From positions 1 to 52,174 of the forward strand of contig JAFXCQ010000029.1 of the NCBI GenBank assembly GCA_017521425.1: a stretch of DNA of 52,174 nt, read 5' to 3'. The position numbers and the translations under genes are program-made. A model generated the notes under the pieces. It was not told the origin of the DNA. It was given only the letters and a program-made list of their open reading frames with translations, and did no database searches. This document shows positions 8,945 to 18,023 of the stretch, in pieces (the stretch's first letter is position 1; every line of letters starts with the position of its first letter). This DNA is from Clostridia bacterium. GTDB lineage: Bacteria; Bacillota; Clostridia; Oscillospirales; Acutalibacteraceae.

Positions 8945-9766
8945 TCACTTATCAAGATTGCGTCTCCAATGAAATAAATACTGTTGAGCAATCCCCTCTG
9001 TACCTTTAATACATTCAGGTAAACCATCAGGATACAACTCACTCACAATCCGCTTTACCCATACATCTTGCGGGAATGCTTCTATTCTACCAAAGCCGTA
9101 AAGCAGTGAGCATTGTGCTACCTTTTCGCCCACCCCCTTGATTTTCAGTAGTTCTGTTTTGGCAGCTTCAAAATTCAATGTCTTAATTTTTTCAATATCA
9201 ACCTCTTTAGTCGATATCTTTTTAGCAGCATCAAGAATATACTTCGCTCTGAAGCCTGCTCTTAAAACTGATAAATCATCAAGGGTTTTATCTGCAAGAA
9301 CATCTGCACTCGGAAAGGTATAGCTTTCTCCTGTCCTTTCACCAAAATTTTCGCATAATCTTTCAATTATACCTTTAATTCGCGGGATATTATTGTTCTG
9401 AGAAATTATAAAAGAACATATTGCTTCCCATTCATCCTGTTTTAAAATTCTTATACCATTATATTTTTCACAGGCGGTAACTAAATTAGCTTCATTATAG
9501 CTTTTTAAAATTAAATCATAATCTCTATCTAAATCAAAATATTCTTTCCATATTAAATTAAAATCTTCTTCGGTTGTATCATAAAAAATAATTTCATTAT
9601 TATTTATTTGTTTCAATTTTAAATATTTATTTTTTACAACACCCGACCAGATATCATCTTCATTTTTCCTCCAACGGAATGCCTGACCACAATCAAGCGA
9701 AAGAGCAATATTAAAACACTCCTGATTTTTTAAAATAATATTTTTATTTTCATTTAAAATCTGCAA
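8945..9766 (-). CDS. ogg: 8-oxoguanine DNA glycosylase/AP lyase (OGG1 type)
   Basis: Base-excision repair glycosylase that removes 8-oxoguanine. The N-terminal OGG domain (FNIALSLDCGQAFRWRK) is followed by the HhH-GPD domain. In the helix-hairpin-helix LLKIKGVGEKVAQCSLLYGF the lysine before VAQC corresponds to the Schiff-base lysine of OGG1. The general-base aspartate follows in AFPQDVWVKRI. ICSFIISQNNNIPRI matches the family 'SQNN' segment. The 273-residue length fits bacterial OGG. The start is a TTG preceded by GGTG; there is no in-frame ATG nearby. The upstream neighbour is divergent. Confidence 0.88.
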   Translation of the reverse strand: MQILNENKNIILKNQECFNIALSLDCGQAFRWRKNEDDIWSGVVKNKYLKLKQINNNEIIFYDTTEEDFNLIWKEYFDLDRDYDLILKSYNEANLVTACEKYNGIRILKQDEWEAICSFIISQNNNIPRIKGIIERLCENFGERTGESYTFPSADVLADKTLDDLSVLRAGFRAKYILDAAKKISTKEVDIEKIKTLNFEAAKTELLKIKGVGEKVAQCSLLYGFGRIEAFPQDVWVKRIVSELYPDGLPECIKGTEGIAQQYLFHWRRNLDK

Positions 9767-10295
9767 AATTCACACCACTCAAAAATATATTTGAAATTAA
9801 ATTCTTTAATAATTATAGCATTAAAATCCGGCTAATTCAACACGCAAAAAACTATACAATTTTAACAGTATTTTGAGGGCAATTTCGGCACAAATTTACC
9901 TTAGTAAAACTACACAAATTTTATCTAAAACATATTTAAAAATATTTTTCCATTCTGTATAATTGATTAAACAAGCATAACAAACTGTATATTTGTATTT
10001 TTTATAAAAATTGTCAATACGTTTGAAGAAAATGTCGAAAACCTTTAATTACCACCATTTACAAGGGCAGTTATAAACATTATAAACAGAGTTATGAACA
10101 TTTTTAAGCCTTTTTCTTAATATTACTATTATACTAAAAGTATAAATTCCTTGTCCGTCATTTTGACAATACCTGAATTTGACAAGTATTTTTTCTATCA
10201 TTTTTTATTTTTGTAAATAATTTTTCATGAATATTTCAAGTGTTTTATCACATTATATTTTTACAAAAAATTTTATTACAAAAGGTGGTATTTTT
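9767..10295. other. Intergenic region with DnaA-box-like cluster
   Basis: No gene. Three near-identical 9-mers occur close together: TTATAAACA at 10071 and 10080, and TTATGAACA at 10092. They resemble relaxed DnaA boxes. A direct repeat TTTGACAA occurs at 10162 and 10178 and could serve as -35 elements for the small gene that follows. Otherwise it is AT-rich and featureless. Confidence 0.4.
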
Positions 10296-10565
10296 ATGAT
10301 AAAAGGAATCAATAAACAAGTACTTGAAATAATCGAAACCAATAATGGATATTTTGAAAAAGCATTATTTTTTATTAAACCAGAATTTTCTGGAATTTCC
10401 GAAAATAAATTACGTGAATTAGCACAGGCAGAAATAAAATCTGCAATAAATCCTCCCAAGCAAAAATATAAAACAAAAACAAACAAATTATTATCTTTTA
10501 TTTGTTTTTTTGGAGTTTTTATTTCAGGATTTATCATTGGTGTTTTATTATCTTTTTTAATTTGA
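10296..10565 (+). CDS. Small membrane-anchored protein of unknown function
   Basis: I do not recognise this 89-residue protein. The first ~60 residues are charged and probably helical. A lysine-rich stretch (PPKQKYKTKTNK) precedes one C-terminal membrane segment (LLSFICFFGVFISGFIIGVLLSFLI), so it is tail-anchored with the N-terminal part in the cytoplasm. The ATG at 10296 is preferred over an upstream in-frame start because AAAGGTGG lies 7 nt before it. It is followed by the HAD-PHP gene after 66 nt, with a separate ribosome site. Confidence 0.6.
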   Translation: MIKGINKQVLEIIETNNGYFEKALFFIKPEFSGISENKLRELAQAEIKSAINPPKQKYKTKTNKLLSFICFFGVFISGFIIGVLLSFLI

Positions 10566-10631
10566 AATTTAATTTAAAATATGATAAAATAATATTCAAT
10601 AATTTATAAAAATATCAAAACAGGAGTTTTT

Positions 10632-12113
10632 ATGAGATACCATAATATTTTATGGGACTGGAACGGCACTCTTATCGATGATGCCGCAACATCCCTTAAT
10701 TGCGTTAACGATATGCTCACCGAAATGAATAAACCACTTATCACTCTCGAACAGTTTCATACATACGTAGAAACGCCTATAATCGGCTTTTACAGGCATA
10801 TTTTAACCGAAGATGAATTGGACTTCAGCAGAATATCAAAATCGTTCCATGAGGCTTACAATAACCGTTTAAGTGAAACTGAACTGTCAGGCAATACACT
10901 TAATGTTTTGCAAGCACTCAAAAAAAATGGTGCTAAACAATATATTATTACTGCTACAAAGGAAGAAAGTGCAAGAAAGCTTACTATAAAATATGGCGTA
11001 AACGAGTATTTTGACGGAATATTTGGAGCAGATAACACCCTCGCAGAAAGCAAGGTGGAAAGAGCTTTAAAATTTTTCAATGAAAACAATATAAATCCTG
11101 CTGATACTGTATTTATAGGTGATACACTTCACGACCTTGAAACTGCTAATGCTTTAGGTGTCGATTGTATTTTGGTCACTTTTGGTCATCAGGGTAAAAC
11201 AATTGTTGAAAACAGCGGAACTGTAACCGCTGATAGTTTAGATGAGGTACTTAATATTATTCTTGATGAAAGAGCGGTTGATTTTCATACCCACTCAACA
11301 TTTTCCGATGGCACATTCACCCCTACTGAACTTATAAATCATGCTGTAGAGGTTGGTCTTTCTGCAATTGCTCTTACCGACCACGATACTGTTAATGGTA
11401 TAGAGGAAGCTATTGAAGCAAGTAAAAACAAAGGTATTGAGTTTATACCTGGTGTAGAATTCTCCGTTGCTGATGGCACAGAAATTCACATTATAGGTTT
11501 ATTTATAGACCACAAAAATAAAACACTTCTTGATATAATTCAAAAAACACGCTCACAAAGAGAAGTGCGAATGAAGGGCGTTATTGAAAAGCTACAAAAT
11601 CTTGGTTTTAAAATAACTTATGAAGAAGCCCAAAAACTTGCGGGTGGCGATTTTGTAGGCAGAGCACATATAGCACATATTTTAATGGATAAAGGCTATG
11701 TATCTACTGTAAAAGAAGCCTTTGACAAATATATAGGTCTCAATAAACCTTGCTACGTTGAAAAGAAAGAAATTACGCCAAAGGATGCAATTACAGCAAT
11801 AAGAAGTGCTGGTGGTTTAGCATTTTTAGCACATCTTCACCAGACTAAATTCGACTTTCAAAAATTAGACAAGCTTTTAGAGGAGCTCAAAAGTTATGGT
11901 CTTAATGGAATCGAAGGTTACTACACAGAATATACAAACGAGCATATTAAGGATTTCAGAACACTCGCACAGAAGCACGGTTTGTTTTATTCAGGAGGTT
12001 CTGACTTCCACGGTTCAATGAAACCTACCGTAAAATTAAGGTCGGGTTATTCCGACTTGCACGTACCGTACAGCATTTTAACAACCTTAAAGCGTTTAAA
12101 ATCAAATAATTAG
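10632..12113 (+). CDS. HAD phosphatase fused to a PHP phosphoesterase
   Basis: Two enzymes in one chain. Residues 1-~213 are a Gph-like haloacid-dehalogenase phosphatase: nucleophile motif WDWNGTLIDD, KPLITLEQF cap, YIITATKEES, and FIGDTLHDLETANALG. Residues ~214-493 are a PHP domain of the YciV/TrpH type (nucleoside-bisphosphate phosphatase or RNase-like): VDFHTHSTFSDGTFTP, ALTDHDTVNG, PGVEFSV, AHLHQ, and SGGSDFHG supply the metal-binding His/Asp residues. In the HAD motif the usual second Asp is Asn (D-W-N), a variant seen in part of the family. The fusion suggests the two phosphatases act on one pathway, such as nucleotide or phosphosugar scavenging. AGGAG precedes the ATG. Confidence 0.85.
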   Translation: MRYHNILWDWNGTLIDDAATSLNCVNDMLTEMNKPLITLEQFHTYVETPIIGFYRHILTEDELDFSRISKSFHEAYNNRLSETELSGNTLNVLQALKKNGAKQYIITATKEESARKLTIKYGVNEYFDGIFGADNTLAESKVERALKFFNENNINPADTVFIGDTLHDLETANALGVDCILVTFGHQGKTIVENSGTVTADSLDEVLNIILDERAVDFHTHSTFSDGTFTPTELINHAVEVGLSAIALTDHDTVNGIEEAIEASKNKGIEFIPGVEFSVADGTEIHIIGLFIDHKNKTLLDIIQKTRSQREVRMKGVIEKLQNLGFKITYEEAQKLAGGDFVGRAHIAHILMDKGYVSTVKEAFDKYIGLNKPCYVEKKEITPKDAITAIRSAGGLAFLAHLHQTKFDFQKLDKLLEELKSYGLNGIEGYYTEYTNEHIKDFRTLAQKHGLFYSGGSDFHGSMKPTVKLRSGYSDLHVPYSILTTLKRLKSNN

Positions 12114-12115
12114 TC

Positions 12116-12152
12116 AAAAATAGGATTGCAGGTATTTGCAATCCTATTTTTT
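12116..12152 (+). terminator. Terminator after the HAD-PHP gene
   Basis: AAAAATAGGATTGCA pairs with TGCAATCCTATTTTT and ends in a T run, directly after the stop codon. Confidence 0.85.
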
Positions 12153-12164
12153 GGTGGTTGATTT

Positions 12165-13010
12165 ATGAGCGGTTTTATAAAAATTAAAAGCAAGGCACTA
12201 CTTCTTGATAACACTTTAAAATTATTCTTTGTTACTTTCGTTTCATTTATTTTAAAATCAGGAACAACTATCCTGACCATTCTTTGCGCACATTTTATTT
12301 TAGTTAGTGATATTTTTCAATCGCTTTTAATTGAATACAACAGTCTTCTTGTTTATTTTATTTATAGCCTCTTCGTCGTAATTGCCTTTTTTCTCTTATT
12401 TATGTTTATAAGTGGATTAAAAACCGGTGAAAAAGCTATTTACTTTATGCAATCAAAAGGAAGTAATGCAAAATTCAAGTATCTTTTTATATTTTTAAGA
12501 CCATCACAAAGCTTCAGGAGCTTTCTTCTTTACACTAAAATATGCCTTTTAAAGCTACTCTGGGGTTTATTTTTATATTTACCTCCTTGTTTTTGCCTTG
12601 TTCTCGCGCTCTATCTTTATTTTTCTACCGTTATTTATACAACTGTATTCTTAACTCTTATTTTTGGTATCGTTTTTTTAACATCTATATCGTGTTTTTA
12701 TTACAACTGTATATCTGTACGATATTCTTTTGCACCTTATTATCTGTGCACAGATTTAAGTATATCTGTTAAAGATGCTATAAATAAAAGCATTAACAAT
12801 TCAGATGGCTTTATAAAAGATGGTGTTTATTTGAAATCTTCTATGTTACTTTGGCTTTTAAGCTGTATTTTAATTATTCCTGTTTTTTATGTAGTCCCCT
12901 TCAAGAAGCTCACTACTGCAAAATATATTACATTTTGTGATGGCTTACACTATGCATTACCACAGGGCATAAAAGCACAAACCTTTATAAAAAATAATGG
13001 AATAATATAA
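12165..13010 (+). CDS. Polytopic membrane protein of unknown function
   Basis: I do not recognise this 281-residue protein. It has about six hydrophobic segments: FFVTFVSFILKSGTTILTIL, YFIYSLFVVIAFFLLFMFI, LLKLLWGLFLYLPPCFCLVL, TTVFLTLIFGIVFLTSISCF and SMLLWLLSCILIIPVFYVV among them. Between them lies a short basic loop (KTGEKAIYFMQSKGSNAKFKY). The layout resembles DUF975-type integral membrane proteins of Firmicutes, but this is only an impression. It follows the HAD-PHP terminator with GGTGG before the ATG, and a bidirectional terminator follows it. Confidence 0.65.
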   Translation: MSGFIKIKSKALLLDNTLKLFFVTFVSFILKSGTTILTILCAHFILVSDIFQSLLIEYNSLLVYFIYSLFVVIAFFLLFMFISGLKTGEKAIYFMQSKGSNAKFKYLFIFLRPSQSFRSFLLYTKICLLKLLWGLFLYLPPCFCLVLALYLYFSTVIYTTVFLTLIFGIVFLTSISCFYYNCISVRYSFAPYYLCTDLSISVKDAINKSINNSDGFIKDGVYLKSSMLLWLLSCILIIPVFYVVPFKKLTTAKYITFCDGLHYALPQGIKAQTFIKNNGII

Positions 13011-13013
13011 AAT

Positions 13014-13055
13014 AAAAAAGGATGTAAAAAACGATTAGTTTTTACATCCTTTTTA
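13014..13055. terminator. Bidirectional terminator
   Basis: AAAAAGGATGTAAAAA pairs with TTTTTACATCCTTTTT between two convergent genes; A and T runs on both sides make it active in either direction. Confidence 0.85.
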
Positions 13056-13059
13056 TAAA

Positions 13060-14112
13060 TTATTGGTCTAAATTGATATTACCTGTTTTGTTGATTTTTC
13101 TGATTTCTGCTTCGTTCATAATATCAATATCGTCTGATTTACCCTGAGCATTCATCTGATTAAGCTTATTTCTTACAAAGTCATCGTGACGAATAGCAGG
13201 TTGGTTTGCCATAGGTTCGACAAAGAATAATTCATCTTCTTCCTCTTCAGGTAAGAATCTGTATCTGTTTACGATTAACCATATAACAATAGCGATTACA
13301 ACAATAGCAATGGCACCGATTGTAACAAATTTACCGATATTATCCTTCAAAAAATTTTTTTCTGCATCAATTGCATCGGCATCCACGTTTTCAAATTGTG
13401 CTTCAACAATTACATTGTTGGCAGGCATCTCGAAAGTATAATCTTCAATAAATTTACCATTTACGCTAAGTGAATTTTCAACAAGCTTTTTACCCTCGTC
13501 AGTTTTAACTGTAATTGTTACTGTTTCGCCTGCTTTTGCTTTAGTTGGTTTTACTGTAATGGTACCACCTAAATTTGTGCTGACACTTATTGTATATAAA
13601 GAATCATCAGGAAGCTCTTCCCATTTAGCATAGAGAACTGTATCTTCATCTGCTTTTGAGGTTAAGAAATCCCATTTTTCAGTAAGTTCACTGTCAGCAT
13701 ACCAACCGTCAAACTTGAAGCCATCTTTTTTTGGTGCTTCAGGAATTTCTACTATACCATCATTAACTTCAGCTTCAATTGCTTCTTCACCATTATTAAG
13801 CTCGAGCTTAATTTTAAAATCGAAATTGTCTGTTTCTTCATTCTCTTCTGTCTGGGTATTATTCCAAACGGGAGTCTGATTTTTTGTAGTAGTTGGTTTT
13901 CGTGTTGTTGTAGGCTTTTTTGTTGGTTTTTCTGTTGTTTCAACTTCAGTGTCTTCTTCTGTTGCATCTATATCTTCACCATCAGAAGGAACTTCTGTAA
14001 TAACAAAATCAGAATCATCACCCGGCTCTGCAAGTACAACAAAATTAAATGAAAAAGCTGAAATGATTACCAGAATAGCTGCAATCAATACTTTCAATGT
14101 CTTTTTGTTCAT
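13060..14112 (-). CDS. Surface protein with InlB-type repeats and a C-terminal membrane anchor
   Basis: Exported, membrane-anchored protein facing the cell wall. A signal peptide (MNKKTLKVLIAAILVIISAFSFNFVVLA) is followed by an acidic stretch and a Thr/Lys/Pro linker (TEKPTKKPTTTRKPTTTKNQ). Then comes one Listeria-Bacteroides (InlB B-type) repeat (FDGWYADSELTEKWDF, then LYAKW) and a second beta-repeat domain ending FEMPANNVIVEAQF. One membrane helix (FVTIGAIAIVVIAIVIWLIV) precedes a cytoplasmic tail of ~65 residues. The start is the second Met, with GGAG 7 nt upstream. It is the last gene of the GH3-oxidoreductase operon and may bind a polymer or partner outside the cell; this is inference. 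Confidence 0.75.
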   Translation of the reverse strand: MNKKTLKVLIAAILVIISAFSFNFVVLAEPGDDSDFVITEVPSDGEDIDATEEDTEVETTEKPTKKPTTTRKPTTTKNQTPVWNNTQTEENEETDNFDFKIKLELNNGEEAIEAEVNDGIVEIPEAPKKDGFKFDGWYADSELTEKWDFLTSKADEDTVLYAKWEELPDDSLYTISVSTNLGGTITVKPTKAKAGETVTITVKTDEGKKLVENSLSVNGKFIEDYTFEMPANNVIVEAQFENVDADAIDAEKNFLKDNIGKFVTIGAIAIVVIAIVIWLIVNRYRFLPEEEEDELFFVEPMANQPAIRHDDFVRNKLNQMNAQGKSDDIDIMNEAEIRKINKTGNINLDQ

Positions 14113-14125
14113 CACAATACTCCAA

Positions 14126-15283
14126 TCAATAAGTTGAACTCATATCTTCGTTTATTTTTTCTTCGACAACCTTTACATATGTCGAATTTTTAATTTTTTC
14201 CTGAAGCATATTATAGAATAAATCTTCATCAACAGGAAGTGTAACAGTTTTACCGAGCCAGCTTGAAAGAAATGCTGCGTTAGAAATAGTAAGACCGTTT
14301 ATGCCTTCTACACCAGATGCAGTAAGCTCTTCGCCACGAAGAATCGCAGCGGCAAACTTATTCATAACTTCAGTATGTTGCTCGTTTCTGCCATCAAGCT
14401 CGACTTCATAAGTTTTATAGTCAATATCAGTAAAACCATCACCGCAATCTTTAAGATTCTCTGACACGCTCTGTGACAATTCGCACACTATCAATTTACC
14501 ATTTTCGCATATAATCTTTGCTTTGTCAAGTGTTATTTCTAATCTGTTAGTACCTGGGTAGTCACCTGTTGTTGTTATGAATGTTCCTGTAGCACCATTT
14601 TTATATTGTGCATAAATCATAACATCGTCTTCTACTTCAATATCGTGCCACTTACCTTCGTGACAAACCGCAGTGATTTTTTCTGGCATACCACAAATCC
14701 ATTGCCATAAATCAAGCTGGTGTGGACATTGATTGAGAAGAACACCGCCACCTTCACCTGACCAGGTTGCTCTCCATCCACCTGAGTTATAATAAGCCTG
14801 TGTTCTGTACCAGTCTGTAATAATCCAGGTAACGCGTTTCATTTCACCGAATTTACCACTATGAACAATTTCGTGTGCTTTTCTGTAAAGGCAATTTGTT
14901 CTTTGATTGAACATAATACCAAATACTTTATTGCTCTTCTTTGCAACCTCATTCATTTCACGAACTTGTTTTGTATAAACACCCGCAGGTTTTTCGCTCA
15001 TCACGTGAAGACCTTTGTTAAGACCTTCAATTACCATAGGTGGGTGGAAATAGTGTGGTGTTGCAATTAAAATTGCATCTACCTCACCTGAATCCATAAG
15101 AGCTGATGCATCAAGGAATGTTTTCACATCAGGCAATTGTTCTTTTGCCCACTCCAATCTATCTTCCTTAACGTCGCATACTGCGGTAACAATAAATTCA
15201 GGCATTTCATTTTTTAAATAATTTCTTATGTGGCTTGAACCCATATTACCTATACCGATAATACCCAAACGAACTTTTTCCAT
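14126..15283 (-). CDS. Gfo/Idh/MocA family NAD(P)-dependent oxidoreductase
   Basis: Sugar or inositol dehydrogenase-like enzyme. The Rossmann motif LGIIGIGNMGSSHIRNYL is at the N-terminus, followed by the family signature MSEKPAGVYTKQVREM, whose Lys-Pro is catalytic. The C-terminal sheet domain includes GGWRATWSGEGGGVLLNQCPHQLDLWQWICGMP, the H/D-containing catalytic segment. Substrate unknown. The Met at 15283 is the start, because GGAG lies ~10 nt upstream and it opens directly on the Rossmann fold. It lies between a beta-glucosidase gene and a surface-protein gene on the same strand, so the likely substrate is a sugar released by the glucosidase. Confidence 0.88.
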   Translation of the reverse strand: MEKVRLGIIGIGNMGSSHIRNYLKNEMPEFIVTAVCDVKEDRLEWAKEQLPDVKTFLDASALMDSGEVDAILIATPHYFHPPMVIEGLNKGLHVMSEKPAGVYTKQVREMNEVAKKSNKVFGIMFNQRTNCLYRKAHEIVHSGKFGEMKRVTWIITDWYRTQAYYNSGGWRATWSGEGGGVLLNQCPHQLDLWQWICGMPEKITAVCHEGKWHDIEVEDDVMIYAQYKNGATGTFITTTGDYPGTNRLEITLDKAKIICENGKLIVCELSQSVSENLKDCGDGFTDIDYKTYEVELDGRNEQHTEVMNKFAAAILRGEELTASGVEGINGLTISNAAFLSSWLGKTVTLPVDEDLFYNMLQEKIKNSTYVKVVEEKINEDMSSTY

Positions 15284-15313
15284 AATCCAAAAACTCCTTC
15301 GCAAAGTTAATAT

Positions 15314-17764
15314 TTACATTGATTTAAACAAATCCGGCAACTTCATTAAAGCAGACGGAATATTCTTTAAAAGCTTCATAGCACTTGGTGTGAGTGGTTT
15401 ATCGTTAAGCACGTCACAAAGTGCCGAACACATTTCGTCATTAAATACACCTGAGCTCATTGTTACAAAACAACGAAGCGGAATCTGAAACGCGGTATTT
15501 TTCATCATTTCACTATTTATTCCGCCACCACCGATTTTTTCAACAACTGCGGTAATAAGCCTGGTAATTTTTTCACCACGTGAAGTACCCGCCGCATATT
15601 CAAGCGTACAGTTTTTATCAATCGGAAGTGACATATCTCTGTCTTTTTCAGGAATTTCGCGACCTAAGATTACAGCAAATTCGTCATCGGTAGCAAATGC
15701 TACATCACCATCATAATAAACAGGTGCTTTTGCACTGTAATCTGGTACTTCTGCCTCAATAGAAGATATAACCTTAACAATATCTGTAAGAAGAATTTCT
15801 CTTGAAGAAGCACCAACAAGAATTTTATATTCTCCGCTTTCTACGTGCCAATCGTGAATATTTACATTATAGAAAGCAAATGAGCGTTTATTAAGCTGAA
15901 GCTCAACTTCTTTTTCTTCGCCTGCTTTTAAGAACACCTTTTTAAAGCCTTTTAACTCTTTAGGTGCTTTAAAAATTTTACTCCTTGGTGCTGCAACATA
16001 AAGCTGACAAACCTCTGCACCATCTACTGTACCAGTGTTTTTAACCTTGAATGAAACTGTTAAAATCTCATTATCATTTATTTCTTTACTACTGAGTTTA
16101 ATATCTGAATACTCGAAAGTAGTATAAGAAAGACCAAAACCGAATGGGAATAAAACCTCTTTTTCAGTTTTATCGTAATATCTGTAACCAATAAATATAC
16201 TTTCTCTGTACTCAACAGAAAGGAGTGTACCAGGGAAGTTATATCTTGATGGTGTATCGTCTAAATTAAGTGGGTAAGTTTCTGAAAGCTTACCCGATGG
16301 ATTAACCTTACCGGTTAAAACATCGAAAGCCGCACCACCACTTGCCTGACCAGACAAAAGACCATTTACTACCGCCTTTACATCGTAAAGCCAAGGCATT
16401 GAAACTGCGGAGCCACCTGAAAGAACAACAACTACATTTTTATTCTTCTCTAAAACTGCTTTTACAAGCTCGTTGTGTGACGGTGGTAAATCTATATGCT
16501 TTCTGTCAAAGCCCTCAGATTCATAAATTTCGGTAAGACCGATAAATACAACCGCTACATCTGCTTTAGCTGCTAACGAAGCCGCCTGTTCAATAAGTTT
16601 TTCATCAGGTACATCAGTTGACTTATCGTAACCGCGTGCATAAGCTGCCTTGTAACCATTTTTAAGAAATTCCTGATAAGCAGAGTCTAATTCTGTAGGA
16701 TTTATAAGTGAACTACCTGCACCCTGATATCTTGGATTTTTTGCCATTTCCCCAATAAATGCAATTTTCTTTGATTTATTGAGCGGAAGAATATTATCTT
16801 CGTTTTTAAGCAGCACCATAGATTCACTTGCGATTTTTCTTGCAAGAAGGTGGTGTGCTTTCATATCGCAATTATAATCTGAGTGTAAGTTTTCTGCACC
16901 TTTAAAAATAAGTGCTAAAATTGTATCTACATTTTTATCGAGTATATTTATATCTAATTCGCCTGACTCGACTGCTTTTATAATTTTTTGTGGACCTAAA
17001 CCGCCAGAGCTTGGCATTTCAAGATTTTTACCTGCTTTAATGCCATCAACAATTTCGTTTTCTGCACCCCAGTCAGTAACAACTACACCATCGTAGCCCC
17101 ACTCATCTCTTAAAACATCTGTGAGAAGCCATTTATTTTCTGCACAGTAAGTACCATTCAATTTGTTATAAGCATTCATAACTGTCCAAGGCTTCGCCTC
17201 TTTAACAGCAATCTCGAATGCAGTTAAATAAATTTCTCTTAATGCTCTTTCGTCAGCAACTGTATTTATTGTCATTCTTCTGCATTCCTGATTATTTGCA
17301 GCAAAATGCTTTAAAGAAGTACCAACACCCTTGCTCTGTACACCATTTATAAATGAAGCTGCCATTTTACCCGATAAAAACGGGTCTTCTGAAAAATACT
17401 CAAAGTTTCTGCCACAAAGTGGTGAACGCTTCATATTTATACCAGGTCCTAAAAGCACAGAAACATTCTCTTTGAGACACTCTTCACCTAATGCGACACC
17501 CATTTTTGCAATCAGCTCTGTATCCCACGAGGAAGCCGTTGCGCTTGCAGTAGGGAAACAGGTTGCCGGAGCACTATTACCTAACACATCACCCGCAGCA
17601 GTTTTCTCCTGATTTTGTTTTCTTAAACCGTGTGGCCCGTCTGTTACCATAATTGATGGAATAGAAAGACGACTGATATCTACAAGATGCCAGAAATCTT
17701 TACCCGAACAGAGCGCCGCCTTTTCTTCTAATGTGAGTTTTGAAATAATATCTTTATATTTCAT
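15314..17764 (-). CDS. Family 3 glycoside hydrolase, beta-glucosidase type
   Basis: Releases terminal beta-linked glucose or a similar sugar from oligosaccharides. No signal peptide is present, so it acts in the cytoplasm. The order is the usual GH3_N (KLTLEEKAALCSGKDFWH, VTDGPHGLRKQ, GPGINMKRSPLCGRNFEYFSEDP, KHFAANNQE), then GH3_C (VLLKNEDNILPLNKSKKIAF), then an Fn3-like domain (AEVCQLYVAAP, LKGFKKVFLKAGE). The nucleophile is the Asp in VVVTDWGAENEI (about D231). An additional C-terminal helical extension of ~120 residues follows. The start MKYKDI at 17764 has GAGG 7 nt upstream. It heads the operon with the oxidoreductase and surface protein. Confidence 0.92.
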   Translation of the reverse strand: MKYKDIISKLTLEEKAALCSGKDFWHLVDISRLSIPSIMVTDGPHGLRKQNQEKTAAGDVLGNSAPATCFPTASATASSWDTELIAKMGVALGEECLKENVSVLLGPGINMKRSPLCGRNFEYFSEDPFLSGKMAASFINGVQSKGVGTSLKHFAANNQECRRMTINTVADERALREIYLTAFEIAVKEAKPWTVMNAYNKLNGTYCAENKWLLTDVLRDEWGYDGVVVTDWGAENEIVDGIKAGKNLEMPSSGGLGPQKIIKAVESGELDINILDKNVDTILALIFKGAENLHSDYNCDMKAHHLLARKIASESMVLLKNEDNILPLNKSKKIAFIGEMAKNPRYQGAGSSLINPTELDSAYQEFLKNGYKAAYARGYDKSTDVPDEKLIEQAASLAAKADVAVVFIGLTEIYESEGFDRKHIDLPPSHNELVKAVLEKNKNVVVVLSGGSAVSMPWLYDVKAVVNGLLSGQASGGAAFDVLTGKVNPSGKLSETYPLNLDDTPSRYNFPGTLLSVEYRESIFIGYRYYDKTEKEVLFPFGFGLSYTTFEYSDIKLSSKEINDNEILTVSFKVKNTGTVDGAEVCQLYVAAPRSKIFKAPKELKGFKKVFLKAGEEKEVELQLNKRSFAFYNVNIHDWHVESGEYKILVGASSREILLTDIVKVISSIEAEVPDYSAKAPVYYDGDVAFATDDEFAVILGREIPEKDRDMSLPIDKNCTLEYAAGTSRGEKITRLITAVVEKIGGGGINSEMMKNTAFQIPLRCFVTMSSGVFNDEMCSALCDVLNDKPLTPSAMKLLKNIPSALMKLPDLFKSM

Positions 17765-17820
17765 AAAATCGCCTCGCATTTATCTGGAATTTTTGGAAAG
17801 AATATTTGTGGGTGATAAAA

Positions 17821-17976
17821 ATGAATAAAAATAAAAAGAAAAATCTTTCTAAAGATGAACAAGTAATTGAAGCCTATAAAGAGAAGGACACTGTCATCAA
17901 AAGTGATGTTAATGGTTCTTACACAGGAATTACCGAAAATTACGAGGTTCCTGAGCAAGATGCCGATGACCTTTAA
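17821..17976 (+). CDS. Small acidic/basic protein, 51 residues
   Basis: A short gene with a clear ribosome site (GGGTG, 7 nt before the ATG). The product starts with a lysine-rich segment (MNKNKKKNLSKDEQV), continues IEAYKEKDTVIKSDVNG and ends acidic (NYEVPEQDADDL). There are no hydrophobic segments and no cysteines, so it is a soluble, probably disordered cytoplasmic protein. It is divergent from the GH3 operon, whose start lies only 56 nt away, and is followed by its own terminator (17984-18020). I do not recognise the family and assign no function. Confidence 0.65.
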   Translation: MNKNKKKNLSKDEQVIEAYKEKDTVIKSDVNGSYTGITENYEVPEQDADDL

Positions 17977-17983
17977 GGCTCTC

Positions 17984-18020
17984 TATCCGTTACCAGAAAA
18001 TAGGTAACGGATATTTATTA
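17984..18020. terminator. Bidirectional terminator
   Basis: TATCCGTTACC pairs with GGTAACGGATA around an 8-nt loop; a T-rich tract follows. It serves the 51-residue gene and the convergent ATPase-like gene. Confidence 0.8.
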
Positions 18021-18023
18021 TTT

